Assembly: GCF_964355755.1 (NCBI RefSeq)
Contig: NC_092672.1
Coordinates: forward strand, 30,314,501-30,378,500
DNA: 64,000 bases
Direction: 5' to 3'
DNA from: Antedon mediterranea
Taxonomy: Eukaryota; Echinodermata; Crinoidea; Comatulida; Antedonidae
The notes under the pieces were generated by a model. It worked only from the letters and a program-made list of their open reading frames with translations. It was not told the DNA's origin and did no database searches. Of this stretch, positions 1 through 10,606 are shown one piece after another (the stretch's first letter is position 1; each line of letters begins with the position of its first letter). A program made the translations under genes and the position numbers.

Positions 1-245
1 GATACATTCAAAAACCATACTCTAAAAATTGAAATTAAACTTTCTTTTTAAGACTTCAACATTTGAAATGATAAAACTGCAAGGCTAAATATTAAACGTT
101 GATGTAGTAATGACCGCTCAACGAATGTTATCCGATCACAGTTATTACATTTTATTGGTATTATTAAATTGATTCATCACTTTATAATCAAATAGAAAGA
201 AATAGTGTGTACATTGATATTTAAAAAAAGTTGTGAAATTGCAAC

Positions 246-616
246 ATAGAGCAAATAATGACTTTTCCCCATAAATCATATATCCCACGTGTTACTAGAA
301 TTTGGAATAACTTACTCAGTGAAATCCGCAACAAATATTTCTGTTAGTTCTTTTAAAACCAAATTACTTAATTATCTCAATATTTATTTTTTAAATAATT
401 TTGATATTGAAAATGTGTGTAGTTGGTCGCTTTCTTGTCGATGCTTTTATTGTAGAACGTAATTTATTTATTTTTCTCTGTTCTGGGTTGACCAACTAGG
501 ATAGGTGTTTAGCACCTGTTTGGTCTTTCCGTGCCTCCTTTTATAATTGTTTTGTCTTCTTTGTTATGTATAGGGCAGAAATTGAATAAATAAAATAAAA
601 TTAAAATAAAATAAAT
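246..616 (+). mobile_element. LINE 3'-end relic (CR1/L2-like)
   Basis: A 5'-truncated non-LTR retrotransposon end. One frame from about 261 reads ..YIPRVTRIWNNLLSEIRN.. and then a stop. This is the motif that closes the reverse-transcriptase ORF of CR1/L2/jockey-type LINEs. A frameshift separates it from R-A-N-N-D just upstream. A 3' UTR and an A-rich tail of AAATAAA/AAAATA units follow, ending near 616. The tail resembles that of the LINE ending at 38547, so the two may be related families. Confidence 0.55.
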
Positions 617-1143
617 TATTACATAATCAAATGAGAAATTTCTTAATTGAAGCCATAACTTACTATAACAATAGTTGTAATTAAATCAAATCAATGTTTG
701 TGATTTTTCAAAAACACATAAGAATCACAATAGATCAGTACCATTCTTCTATTTGTGTACATGACGTTTTTCAGACAAAGTCATGATAACATTGCTTTCA
801 TACAAAAATCGGAAAAGGAAGTTAAATAATAAATATTTAGTTTTTTACAAGTCACTATTTATATAATTGTTTTGCTTTAACAGGACAAACCGTATGCTGC
901 TTGTAACTATATCTATAATTTAACATCTCTATAATCTAATTCTTTTTTTTTTACTTGATTTTTGTTACAATTTCTATTTTTATTTTTTTTTGGCGAATAC
1001 CGCCGATTCAATTGTCAATATTAGGTATAATGAATACGTTCAAAAGTCATGGAATGTTGACTAGAAAAGTCATCAAATCGTATGGAAGTGTATGGATTCT
1101 GGGCGATAGTGTATAATTGTTTCAAATACTTTTTTTTATTATC
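617..1143. other. intergenic, no feature seen
   Basis: AT-rich sequence with short A/T runs. I see no ORF, RNA gene or repeat unit I can support. Confidence 0.5.
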
Positions 1144-1279
1144 TTATGTCTACACTATCAAACTTTATGTGACAAAAAAAAATGTGATGTACCCATGGAC
1201 AAGATGATGTCATATTACTACCATATTTTGGCACATCACAATTTTTTTGTGTCAAACCAGTTTGATAGTGTAGACAGAA
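1144..1279. mobile_element. MITE copy 1 with 18-bp terminal inverted repeats
   Basis: Perfect terminal inverted repeats, TGTCTACACTATCAAACT at 1147-1164 and AGTTTGATAGTGTAGACA at 1259-1276, bound a 130-bp noncoding element. A second copy at 10607-10750 shares the ends and the internal ATGTGATG..CCCATGG..GATGATGTCA sequence. There is no coding capacity, so it is a non-autonomous DNA transposon. The superfamily is unassigned; the second copy suggests a TA target site. Confidence 0.8.
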
Positions 1280-2416
1280 CTTGATTCAACCTATGCCTAT
1301 GCCTAATTCGACACTTCTAAATGTTGGTTTCTTGCAAGAATATTACAAACCCACAGAAATAATTCAAAGTATACTAATTTGCAAATAAAAGAAAAACCTA
1401 TATATTATTGTAAATTTATTTGTAAAATAATATTATAACATTACCTGTGTTTTAAGATGTACCACTTGCAAATAGATCAAGTTACTTATGTGTGGAAATC
1501 AGTTCCAAGAATGAGCGATAAGTCTAAAAAAACCAACCCATTGGTACTTTAAATAGCCAATTAACGAGATGATGATTACGTAACTCGTGTCTTCACTGAC
1601 TTACTCCAATCTGAGAGTCATTTTGAATTCTAACAATGCCGAGATAATAAGCTTTTTGTAATTTCATTGTCTAAAAGAATGTACGCAATGTTAAAATATA
1701 AAGGCCTTTTTTGGAAAGGATTTTGACAAGACTGGATGGGTCCTAACTTAATTAAATCCATAAGAAGATTAGACAAGTTACGTAAATCCATGGAGGAGGA
1801 TGAAATGTATTTCCTTCATGGTAAATACAAAAAAAGTCTGATTTAAAATCATTAGTTTCTTTTCTTTCTCTTATGTGGGGATTTCACACACTTTTATTTG
1901 TTGGATGAAAAATGCATATTTTTTTATAAAAATGTGAATAATTAATTAATTTATTCACATTTATTTATTCATCGTTTATAATTACAATTTAATTTATATT
2001 CCTTTTTATTTTGATAATTTATGGCAATGATCCTGCATAAAGAAGTTTACAAATCTGTTTTCGCAGGACCCTTTCAAACAAAATATATAAAATATAAATT
2101 AAATAAAAGTGAGAAAGAAACAACATTTCCTATATACATTTTAGTGTTGTTCATCGGCATAAAGCGATAAATAGTGTTTAAACAGACATATATTTTTTCC
2201 AAAATATTCAGTATATTACCGTCAGTACATGAATTATGAATTCTTTCCACAATTTTGGTTCATATGTGTATAAATTGTTGACTTAAAGTCAATCTCGTGA
2301 AGGAAATTTCGAATTCAGTAAAACTGGCACAGTTTAAAGAGTAGCAGAATACTGTTTATAAATAATATTTAATACGGTACATTTACATTTTGGAATCTGT
2401 AACTAAACTATAGTGT
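1280..2416. other. intergenic, no feature seen
   Basis: AT-rich, without a supportable gene or repeat. It ends at the target-site copy of the Ty3-type element. Confidence 0.45.
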
Positions 2417-2421
2417 TATAT

Positions 2422-2830
2422 TGTAGCTCTTCACAAAATAATGACAATGATAACTTAAACCCAGGTTCTCAATTTCAGCTACAAAATCGATAAAACACAG
2501 AATTCCAATACAAAATGCTTTTATTAATTATAACACAACTGCTTACTTTTAAAACTCAATACTAACTACACAGATCTGACTCATCTATCCAATTTCACAG
2601 TATTTCTAGATAACACAGGCTATAAAACTTTCTTATTCCCCACCACAAAACCCACAAAATGGACCAGTTGTTATGGAAACCTAGATAAAGGAGGTACAGT
2701 CTTAATTAATTCAGAGATTGGAATGTGTAAAATCAAACTAAGGCATGATCATTGAGGATATACAAGCTACTAAGTAAATATGAACTTAAATACAATAAAA
2801 TAATAATACTGCTTTTAGAGTATCGCTACA
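2422..2830 (-). repeat. 3' LTR of Ty3-type element
   Basis: 409 bp, beginning TGTAGC and ending CTACA on the plus strand. By eye it differs from the other LTR by a single 2-bp CA indel, in the stretch reading TAACACAGGC here and TAACAGGC in the partner. Confidence 0.93.
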
Positions 2831-2847
2831 TCCACCCCTCCTTTCTT
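2831..2847 (-). other. polypurine tract
   Basis: Read on the minus strand this is AAGAAAGGAGGGGTGGA, directly against the 3' LTR. It is the expected plus-strand priming tract of the retrotransposon. Confidence 0.8.
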
Positions 2848-3564
2848 GAACGTCGTCCACGACGTTCGCCTGCTTCAAAACCGAGGGAGACTTGCCGAAT
2901 AATCTAGTCTTAATTAGGAATTAGACTAAAACTACAAACTCTACAAACTATTAAAAAGGCATAAAATGAGGAAACATCAAAATAAACAAAACTTATCTAT
3001 GATAATACTGTATAAAACAAACTTATTAGTAGTGCGGTTCATTACCACCTTAAACAGTCACATATTACCAACCATGGCAAACTGTCTATTATTAACTGTC
3101 TATTATTAAATCATGAATACTATAAAATATAAGATACATTCCATTCTAAAATGAAATTGTACAGCGCAGTACTTGTTGTTCAGACTCATGTTGACCTAGT
3201 AAATACTTACTCGGTATGAAACGATGAATAAATTACTACCGGTACTACAATACCATCACTATGGGTAACCACTTCTACAGTATACGGTAATACTACCTTC
3301 ATTATGCTTTGTTTATACATTTTGATAAATTAATTTAATTTAATACGTAAAGTATATCAATTAAGTTCAATAGGCGATTGGAAGGGATGACATCTCACTC
3401 ACCCCTCCCATCTGAAACGTCGCCCCCGACGTTATCAAGTAGTTCATGAAAATACATAAAAATATACAATATAAGTTCAAACAATTACATGTCATCAAAT
3501 AGTCATATGAAAGTGTCCAAAAAGTCAGTGAAAAAAAAATTTAAAAAGTGTTCCAATGTTCACT
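2848..3564 (-). other. 3' untranslated region of the Ty3-type element
   Basis: Noncoding stretch between the pol stop and the 3' LTR. It contains two short perfect hairpins, at 2848-2867 (9-bp arms) and 3416-3433 (7-bp arms), both with the core AACGTCG/CGACGTT. Each lies next to a CACCCCTCC tract. No env-like ORF is visible. Confidence 0.7.
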
Positions 3565-6500
3565 TTAATCCAAGTCATATTCAAACATAATAGTCGGTGT
3601 TTGAGAAGATTGAGGTATGAGTCTATTATCCAATGTATCTATATTATTTACAAATCGTTTATTTGGCGGCGACAACGATACAAACGGAGATACGTATGGG
3701 TTTAGCGAAAGACACTGAGATGGTACTATGTTGCTGGTGCTGGCATCGGCATTTGGTGAGGGTGGAGCGCTTTGGTCTGGGGTCGGAGTTGATAAATCCA
3801 ATGGCAAAAACATACATGGAGTCAGTAGATTTCTATGTAATGTTCGCTGACGACCATCCGCGTTTTCAACTTTGTACACTGGAATATTTGGATGTTTCAA
3901 CAACACGACATATGGGGTTTCCTCCCATCTGTCTACGAGTTTTTGTTTCCCGATAATATGTTTCTTTTGCACCAGGACGCGGTCGCCCAATTCCAAAGGA
4001 GCTTGAGTTGTCTTTTTGTCATACTCGCGTTTCTGTTTGTCTTTGGCTTTCATGGAAGATTTGGCTGCTTGGTCATAGACCAGCTTTAATCGCTCGCGAA
4101 AGTGTAAGACCAACTCATCATAATCATCGTCATCACTATTATGATTATTGCTATCAAGTCCAAACATTACATCAATTGGCAGATTGGCATGTCGGCCAAA
4201 CATTAAGTAAAATGGTGCATAACCCGTGGAATCGTGTTTAGTACAATTATATGCATGTGCCATATCGCTAACATATTCCTTCCAGTCCTGTTTACGATCT
4301 AGTGAGAGTGTACCCAGCATGTCGATTAGTGTTCTATTAAATCTCTCCGTAGTTCCGTTACCCATTGGGTGGTAGGGTGTAGTACGCGACTTTGCTATTC
4401 CGGCGACCTTGCACACAGATTTAATTATTGCGCTTTCAAAATTACGCCCTTGATCGGAGTGTATACGTTTTGGGAAACCATAATGTCTAAATACGTTCTG
4501 AAATAGTACCTTGGCAACAGTTTCAGCCGTCTGGTTTTTTGTTGGGTACGCTAAGGCATATCGGGTGAAATGATCGGTGATAACTAAAACATTTTCATAA
4601 CCTCCTTTCGACCGTTCCAGACCAAGGAAGTCGATGCATAGTAGTTCCATTGGTTCGTAAGTGTGAATATTCACGAGGGGCGCACGTTTCACATTTGGTG
4701 AAGTTTTTCGAAGACAGCACCGTTGACATGTGTCACACCAGGTCTTAATGTCGGATGCCATCTTAGGCCAATAAAATCTTCGCCGAATCATATCGATGGT
4801 ACGCTCATAACCCAAATGCCCAATGTTGTCATGCAGGTGTTCAAAAGCAAGTTTGTGTTTAGACGTTGGTAATACAAGCTGATCGCATGCTTCTCCAGTG
4901 TTGATATTGGTGGTCCTATATAATATGTTGTTTTTGAACTTTAGGCGATTCCATTGTCTGAGTAAACAGATGACATTCGGATGTTCAAGTCGACGCTCTG
5001 CTGCTGATGGCTTTTGATTGCGTCGGAGGAAGAATGTCACACGGTCAAGCACATCGTCCTCCTTCTGGAGACGGGATATGTCCGCTTGCGAAAGATTTGG
5101 GACAGGCGCAAAACCATGATTTGTGTTAACATCAGGGGCTTGCACTGGATCCCCAGCAGCATCAGTGTTGTCGATACGAGATTTGCTTCTGGTGTGGGCC
5201 TGACACTGTACAATTTGTGGTTGGACATACAGACACGGATTCACAGGGGCAGATCCTGAGAGAACCGCAGTGACCAGTTCACACGGTACGTCTTTCCTGC
5301 GAGATAACGCGTCAGCTGCTGCGTTGCTTTTTCCCGGGCGGTACTTTATATCAAAATCGAACTGGCTTAGGGCAGCCACCCAGCGTTGACCAGTCGCATC
5401 TAATTTCGCTGTGGATAGAACGTACAACAACGGATTATTATCAGTCAGTACTGTAAAGTGATTTCCAATGAGGTACTCTCGAAATTTGTTAGTGACAGCC
5501 CATTTTAGAGCCAGGAACTCCAATTTGTGCGCCGGATAGCGAGATTCAGATGGGCGAAGGCTACGACTTGCGTAAGCAATGACTCTTGGCGTGCCATTTT
5601 GTACTTGTGAAATAACGGCTCCCAGACCGATACCAGAAGCATCCGTTTCCAAAAGAAACGGCAAATTGTAGTCAGGGTACGCTAGGATTGGAGCATTTGT
5701 CAACAGGTGTTTAAGAAGTGAAAATGCTTTGTCGCATTCTGAAGTCCATACAAATGGTGGTGGTTTGGCATTCATTGCCTTTCTGCCATTCTTTTTCTTT
5801 CGTCGTGGGTCGCCGCACGTTAGTGCATATAACGGCGCAGCTATCTCCGAATACTGGCTGATAAATCGTCTGTAATAGCCGGTAAATCCCAAAAATTGAA
5901 GAACTTGTTTGCGGTCAACCGGCGTGGGCCAGCTGTCGACTTGCGCTGTTTTAGCAGGGTCGGCATGAATCCCCTCGGCTGATACAATGTGGCCCAAATA
6001 ATTAACCTCAGATCGAAGGAGGGAGCATTTTGAAGGCTTTAACTTCAAACCATTTTCTCTTAGACGTTTGAAAACAGTTTCCAGTCTCTCTAAATGTTCT
6101 TGAAAGTTATTAGAAAAAATAATGATATCGTCCAAGTATATTAACAAAGTAGAAAAGTTTTGGTCACCAAAGCACGACATCATCAAACGTTGAAACGTCG
6201 CCGGTGCGTTTTGGAGTCCAAATGGCATTCGGTTACACTCAAATAAACCCATTGGTGTTGTAAATGCTGTTTTTGGTTTATCTTCTTCTGCTACCTCTAC
6301 CTGCCAATAGCCGCTAGTCAAATCTAATGTAGAGAAGATTTTGGCCTTACCCAGAGCATCCATAGCTTCATCTATCCTGGGTATTGGAAACGCATCTCTT
6401 ACTGTTTTAGAATTAAGTTTTCTAAAATCGATACATATGCGCATTGACCCATCCTTCTTGCGAACAATCACCATCGGTGAAGCATATGGGCTTCTGCTTG

Positions 6501-7617
6501 GTCGAATGGCGCCAGCCTCTAACATACCATTGATATGCGAGCGCACTTCTTGATATTGCGACGGTGGGATGCGGCGAAAGGGTAGTCTAAATGGTTGGTT
6601 GTCAATAAGTGGTATATGGTGATATATGGCCTTAGTATGGCCAAAATCGTTTGCGTCCTTTGAGAAAACATCCGAGTATTTGTCTAACAGTGATTTTAGT
6701 GCTTTGTGTTCAGAGTCAGTTTTAATGTCTGATTCTGAAAGATCTGGCAGAACAGTTTGTGATGTGATATTAAGTTGGCTAATACCACCTGTAACATCGT
6801 AAGTGTCCAAACTTGCAATTTGAGATAGAGTCGCTACCGTGGTGTTGTGGTGCAAAAAGATTGGTTTGTCGGATACATTGCAGATTCGCACTGTAACTAT
6901 ATTGTTTCGCCGGATGTGGGATACTGAACGACCAACGAGAAAGTTTGTAGTACTTCCAAATGGCTCAACAAGCACAGTTGATATTTTATCTTTAGACCAC
7001 ACTGCAGTACATTGTATATCAATTTGTTGATTTGGTTTTATGCGAGCAGGGTGTCTATTAAAGTATACAGCTCTGCCAACATTTTCTGGTTGTATACTTT
7101 TCTCCATTTGCGCAAATGCTGCTTCAAAGGCTGCATCTTTGCATTTTATGTTGCGTTTGTCGTTTCTCTGTGCACGTAGAACATTGGTCCCAATCAGTAC
7201 GGGGATAGTTTTGCGGTATTTACTGTTCGGGACTACAAACACGGGAACAGCGGAGTATGTTTTATTGAGTATATTGATGTCGCTATAAATAATTCCATAG
7301 TACGGGACACTCTGGCCATTTGCCGCTATAACTTCTATGGTTGAGCGTTCCATAACTTGTGATTTTAATTCCGGAATTTTGTTATATAATTCAATAGTTA
7401 TAGTTGATATCTGTGAGCCTGAATCAATAAGGGCGTTACATTTTACTCCATGAATTGATATTTCTGCTTGATTGGTTGGCCCGACAAGATATGTCTGTCC
7501 TTTGGGTGTGTGCTTTTCACCACCAACCCACCCTACTGTTGTGGTGACCTGCCGTTTCCCGTCGGCGCATTTGGGCAAAATCGTCGAATGTGTCCAATTT
7601 GGCCGCAGCCGTAGCAT
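3565..7617 (-). CDS. pol: Ty3-type Pol polyprotein (protease-RT-RNase H-integrase)
   Basis: An open frame of 1350 residues, read by -1 frameshift from gag. An aspartic protease with DSG is at about residues 65-67. The RT has FSTLDLTSGYWQV (about 428-440) and YLDD (494-497). RNase H follows, with TDASG (about 658), E700, D726 and D769. The integrase zinc finger is H929-H934-C961-C964. The integrase core has D996, D1055 and E1091 in DD35E spacing. A C-terminal GPY/F-like segment ends in LHRNLL. All catalytic residues I looked for are present and no internal stop occurs, so the enzyme could be active. The frame's first Met is not the likely start, because translation enters from gag at 7554-7560. 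Confidence 0.95.
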   Translation of the reverse strand: MLRLRPNWTHSTILPKCADGKRQVTTTVGWVGGEKHTPKGQTYLVGPTNQAEISIHGVKCNALIDSGSQISTITIELYNKIPELKSQVMERSTIEVIAANGQSVPYYGIIYSDINILNKTYSAVPVFVVPNSKYRKTIPVLIGTNVLRAQRNDKRNIKCKDAAFEAAFAQMEKSIQPENVGRAVYFNRHPARIKPNQQIDIQCTAVWSKDKISTVLVEPFGSTTNFLVGRSVSHIRRNNIVTVRICNVSDKPIFLHHNTTVATLSQIASLDTYDVTGGISQLNITSQTVLPDLSESDIKTDSEHKALKSLLDKYSDVFSKDANDFGHTKAIYHHIPLIDNQPFRLPFRRIPPSQYQEVRSHINGMLEAGAIRPSRSPYASPMVIVRKKDGSMRICIDFRKLNSKTVRDAFPIPRIDEAMDALGKAKIFSTLDLTSGYWQVEVAEEDKPKTAFTTPMGLFECNRMPFGLQNAPATFQRLMMSCFGDQNFSTLLIYLDDIIIFSNNFQEHLERLETVFKRLRENGLKLKPSKCSLLRSEVNYLGHIVSAEGIHADPAKTAQVDSWPTPVDRKQVLQFLGFTGYYRRFISQYSEIAAPLYALTCGDPRRKKKNGRKAMNAKPPPFVWTSECDKAFSLLKHLLTNAPILAYPDYNLPFLLETDASGIGLGAVISQVQNGTPRVIAYASRSLRPSESRYPAHKLEFLALKWAVTNKFREYLIGNHFTVLTDNNPLLYVLSTAKLDATGQRWVAALSQFDFDIKYRPGKSNAAADALSRRKDVPCELVTAVLSGSAPVNPCLYVQPQIVQCQAHTRSKSRIDNTDAAGDPVQAPDVNTNHGFAPVPNLSQADISRLQKEDDVLDRVTFFLRRNQKPSAAERRLEHPNVICLLRQWNRLKFKNNILYRTTNINTGEACDQLVLPTSKHKLAFEHLHDNIGHLGYERTIDMIRRRFYWPKMASDIKTWCDTCQRCCLRKTSPNVKRAPLVNIHTYEPMELLCIDFLGLERSKGGYENVLVITDHFTRYALAYPTKNQTAETVAKVLFQNVFRHYGFPKRIHSDQGRNFESAIIKSVCKVAGIAKSRTTPYHPMGNGTTERFNRTLIDMLGTLSLDRKQDWKEYVSDMAHAYNCTKHDSTGYAPFYLMFGRHANLPIDVMFGLDSNNHNSDDDDYDELVLHFRERLKLVYDQAAKSSMKAKDKQKREYDKKTTQAPLELGDRVLVQKKHIIGKQKLVDRWEETPYVVLLKHPNIPVYKVENADGRQRTLHRNLLTPCMFLPLDLSTPTPDQSAPPSPNADASTSNIVPSQCLSLNPYVSPFVSLSPPNKRFVNNIDTLDNRLIPQSSQTPTIMFEYDLD

Positions 7618-8561
7618 TCTAGTGCCCTAGGTTGTGTCGTGTTGGGCCGTTGCTGCGCCGCTTCCTTTGCCTCAAGTTTAGCGGTAAGAAAGCTTATTTT
7701 CCTCTCCATCTCCGTAACTAATCTGTGCATGGACGCGTCCTCACCGGAACCTTTAACATTTGTCGGCGTTATGGGAGGGGCTACTAGGTGTGGTGCGCAC
7801 GGTTGCTGCTTTCGTTCTCGTTCTAGTAGTCTTATCTCTGATAGAACAGAATGAAATGTCATAGACCTTGGTCTCATGGGCGCTATTCGTCCAACTACTT
7901 CTTGGTCGTACATTCCCCGCATTAATTGTTGTGTCAACATTCGATCCCTTTCATGCATGGGACCTCGCCCAAGTTTCTCCTCCACATCTCGTAATACTGC
8001 TTCTAGTTCAATGGCATAAAAACTAGCAGACTCACCCTGTCTTTGTGTTCTCTGGTAGAAATCAGATAAGGGGTCACCAGAGGACACATTTCCGAATTGT
8101 TCTTTTAGTTCTTTGAATGCTCTTTCTGGTGTCTGGCATTCTCTCGGTAAGTTCAACACCAGCTTCCGTGCAGTTCCTCCCAGATTTCTAACTATTGTTG
8201 AAAACTGTAGGTGACTAGGCATGTTGCTACAGCTTAAGATATGTTGAACATCTCTGGTCCAATCCTCAATCAGTAGGTTGGGTGATTGTCCCGTAAATAT
8301 TGGTACTCCTTTTAGTTGGTGTGCCGGGGTGTAAATTTGTACTGATTTTGGCACTGGTAATAATGGTTTTACCGCTGTATTATACCCCTGAACTGGTCTT
8401 GGTAATCGAGGTTGGCCTGGAGTTTCTAGGCTTTGAGACACATCCGCTCTCATCGGGGTAGTATAGTAACTATTTCTCTCCCATAATGGCGAGTTTTCTG
8501 GTTGAACAGTTTCACATCGGGTATCTTCATATCCTGTCATATCCAATACAGTATATTCCAT
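7533..8561 (-). CDS. gag: Ty3-type Gag with one CCHC zinc knuckle
   Basis: 342 residues. The middle part is predicted helical and capsid-like (W-T-R-D-V-Q-H-I.., about 105-260). One zinc knuckle, C-X2-C-X4-H-X4-C, is at residues 316-329. The protein is mostly capsid plus nucleocapsid, with a Pro-rich linker near residues 45-75. Its end overlaps pol by 85 nt in the frame needed for -1 frameshifting. The start at 8561 is the first Met after the primer binding site region. A relation to the domesticated PNMA capsid genes of vertebrates is possible but was not tested. Confidence 0.9.
   Translation of the reverse strand: MEYTVLDMTGYEDTRCETVQPENSPLWERNSYYTTPMRADVSQSLETPGQPRLPRPVQGYNTAVKPLLPVPKSVQIYTPAHQLKGVPIFTGQSPNLLIEDWTRDVQHILSCSNMPSHLQFSTIVRNLGGTARKLVLNLPRECQTPERAFKELKEQFGNVSSGDPLSDFYQRTQRQGESASFYAIELEAVLRDVEEKLGRGPMHERDRMLTQQLMRGMYDQEVVGRIAPMRPRSMTFHSVLSEIRLLERERKQQPCAPHLVAPPITPTNVKGSGEDASMHRLVTEMERKISFLTAKLEAKEAAQQRPNTTQPRALECYGCGQIGHIRRFCPNAPTGNGRSPQQ
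7554..7560 (-). promoter_or_regulatory. -1 ribosomal frameshift slippery site GGGAAAC
   Basis: On the minus strand the gag codons read ACG GGA AAC. This places the heptamer G-GGA-AAC exactly in the X-XXY-YYZ register. Slipping by -1 gives GGG AAA CGG, which is the pol frame. The gag stop lies about 20 nt downstream. After it comes a G-rich stretch (GGGTGGGTTGGTGG), and TCACCA can pair with TGGTGA over a loop of about 20 nt, a candidate stimulatory structure. Confidence 0.85.
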
Positions 8562-8590
8562 TGTAGATTAAAATTTGTTTAACAAAACAA

Positions 8591-8608
8591 ATCCTGGTCA
8601 CGGCACCA
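8591..8608 (-). other. primer binding site, tRNA-His type
   Basis: The plus strand reads ATCCTGGTCACGGCACCA, which I recognise as the 3' end of an animal tRNA-His including CCA. Its complement lies 2 nt inside the 5' LTR, the normal place for minus-strand priming. Confidence 0.8.
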
Positions 8609-8610
8609 AT

Positions 8611-9017
8611 TGTAGCTCTTCACAAAATAATGACAATGATAACTTAAACCCAGGTTCTCAATTTCAGCTACAAAATCGATAAAACACAGAATTCCAATAC
8701 AAAATGCTTTTATTAATTATAACACAACTGCTTACTTTTAAAACTCAATACTAACTACACAGATCTGACTCATCTATCCAATTTCACAGTATTTCTAGAT
8801 AACAGGCTATAAAACTTTCTTATTCCCCACCACAAAACCCACAAAATGGACCAGTTGTTATGGAAACCTAGATAAAGGAGGTACAGTCTTAATTAATTCA
8901 GAGATTGGAATGTGTAAAATCAAACTAAGGCATGATCATTGAGGATATACAAGCTACTAAGTAAATATGAACTTAAATACAATAAAATAATAATACTGCT
9001 TTTAGAGTATCGCTACA
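8611..9017 (-). repeat. 5' LTR of Ty3-type element
   Basis: 407 bp. It matches the other LTR except for the 2-bp deletion near 8803. It is followed by the second TATAT target copy. Confidence 0.93.
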
Positions 9018-9022
9018 TATAT

Positions 9023-10084
9023 AATGTGTTATTTTATCATAATAAGATACGGAAATTCGGTTTGTTTGTTATGTCTGGAAGTTGGACTTGTTATCTATCT
9101 CCATAATGCATCAAGTACGTCTGTTCACCGTTCCCTACTAAACACATTGGTATTCGTATAGTACGGTTCTTTCTTTAGTAATCAATGTGCTAATTTAGGT
9201 TCATGATACTATGAATTTTATTTCAATAGTGTCTATAGCACAATTATCAATAATATGATGATCTAGGCCCCCGTGAATTTAGCCTTGTACCAAATTACTA
9301 GTATAGAATATACATTTGCTAATGTTTCCACAACTAACTATAACAAATACATCATGTATGATTCCACCAAACTTTCGAGTTAAAATCACGATTATGAGGC
9401 AGATAAATAGGCAAACTGCCTTAAAATGTATTGACTTGTTTTCGAAAAACTATTCTCATCATCAGAACAGAAAACAACGCATAGAGTACTTAAATACCAA
9501 TAGGAAAGGTTGTATATAAATGAAATAAATTTAACCCTAATTTTTCTTTACAGTTAAAACAAAGAAACGTGCATTTAGGGGAGTTCGTTGTACTAAATAG
9601 AACCCTCCTTTAAGATACACCTATTAAGGGGCACTTTCCGTGAAATGAGTTAGAGGCAATGTTATAACACTACGCCCACCCAAGTTTCCGAATATCCCGT
9701 TACCTGAGTAGTAATAAACTACAATATAATTACAAAATAATAAGCTTTATTATTATTATCAATATGAAAGCTATATACTAAAAAACAAGACAAGCAAGCT
9801 ATCATTAGATTTGAAGTATTACGCTAAGGCTTAATAATGATAAGTCGTACAATACGTTTTTGTTTGCACCTTTCCGCAAACTTTTTTTCTGTTTTTTGTT
9901 TTTGCCCACTTTTTAAAACGTTAACATTTGAATATTTACATTTATGAGGAATAGAGCTAGGAACCTTCCTAGTAGTAATAGAGCTTCTCTTAATTGCCAT
10001 GTTCATTAAATAAAGAGTACTACAAATTCTAATATTGGCCATAAGCATTTTGTTGAATGCAAATATCAATCATATCAATCAATC
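9023..10084. other. intergenic, little seen
   Basis: No supportable gene. GGGGCACTTTCCGTGAAATG near 9630 loosely resembles GGACACTTTCCCGTGAAAGG near 13308, which suggests an old dispersed repeat. The short ORFs lack any recognisable domain. Confidence 0.4.
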
Positions 10085-10560
10085 ACTTTTATTCACATGA
10101 ATCATACATATAAAAACAATGATTTGGAAATGTTTTGAAACAGAAAAGTAACATTTCAAAATTGAAAATAAAATATCAAAGTATGAAATGAAACACATGA
10201 AGGGGCAGTATTGTAAGCAAATAGCTTTAAGCGTACAGCCCAATAGTAAGAAACAATTATACTGATTCTCAATAGATATATAAACGATAACAAGTTATTG
10301 AAAAAGGAATAATAATTATCACAATCATACCATACAGCAAATAAACCACTAGATGATCTTAGTGTATTTAAGACCGATAGCATTGATACCAAAAACAATG
10401 AAACAAATAGATGATATAAAAATGAGTTAATTATTCTCGCTGATTGAGTATTAAATACTAACAAAAAAAAGAGCAATATTATGTTTTAATGAACTTAATA
10501 CTAACTTTAGTTTTTACATTATGAGGTAGAGCATTCCATAAATTTGCACCTCTAATGTTG
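10085..10560 (-). mobile_element. LINE 3'-end relic (CR1/L2-like)
   Basis: The minus strand near 10510-10560 translates VNIRGANLWNALPHNVK, the typical C-terminal motif of a LINE reverse-transcriptase ORF. Degenerate 3' sequence follows, then an ATTGATTGAT-type tail at the low-coordinate end (about 10070-10095). It is 5'-truncated and decayed. Confidence 0.6.
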
Positions 10561-10606
10561 ACCAATTAATGTCAATTTAAAATATATACACATAATATAT
10601 AGCTTC

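Larger units (their letters stand above)
2417..9022 (-). mobile_element. complete Ty3-type LTR retrotransposon
   Basis: Full-length element on the minus strand. It has two LTRs (2422-2830 and 8611-9017), each bounded by TG..CA, and a 5-bp TATAT target duplication (2417-2421 and 9018-9022). In transcription order: 5' LTR, tRNA-His-type primer binding site, gag, pol by -1 frameshift, a roughly 730-bp untranslated 3' region, polypurine tract, 3' LTR. The order protease, RT, RNase H, integrase is that of Ty3/gypsy elements. Both reading frames are open and the LTRs are nearly identical, so insertion looks recent. No env-like ORF is present. The clade within Ty3 is not assigned. Confidence 0.95.

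Noticed and set aside
2848-3564. An env-like gene in the Ty3-type element
   Set aside because: No ORF of useful size lies between the pol stop and the 3' LTR.
3633-5259. Plus-strand ORFs opposite the Ty3 pol gene
   Set aside because: Shadows of the pol reading frame, with no domain of their own.
10156-10476. 106-residue minus-strand ORF with hydrophobic sequence
   Set aside because: It overlaps a LINE 3' relic and is AT-rich; the hydrophobicity comes from T-rich codons.
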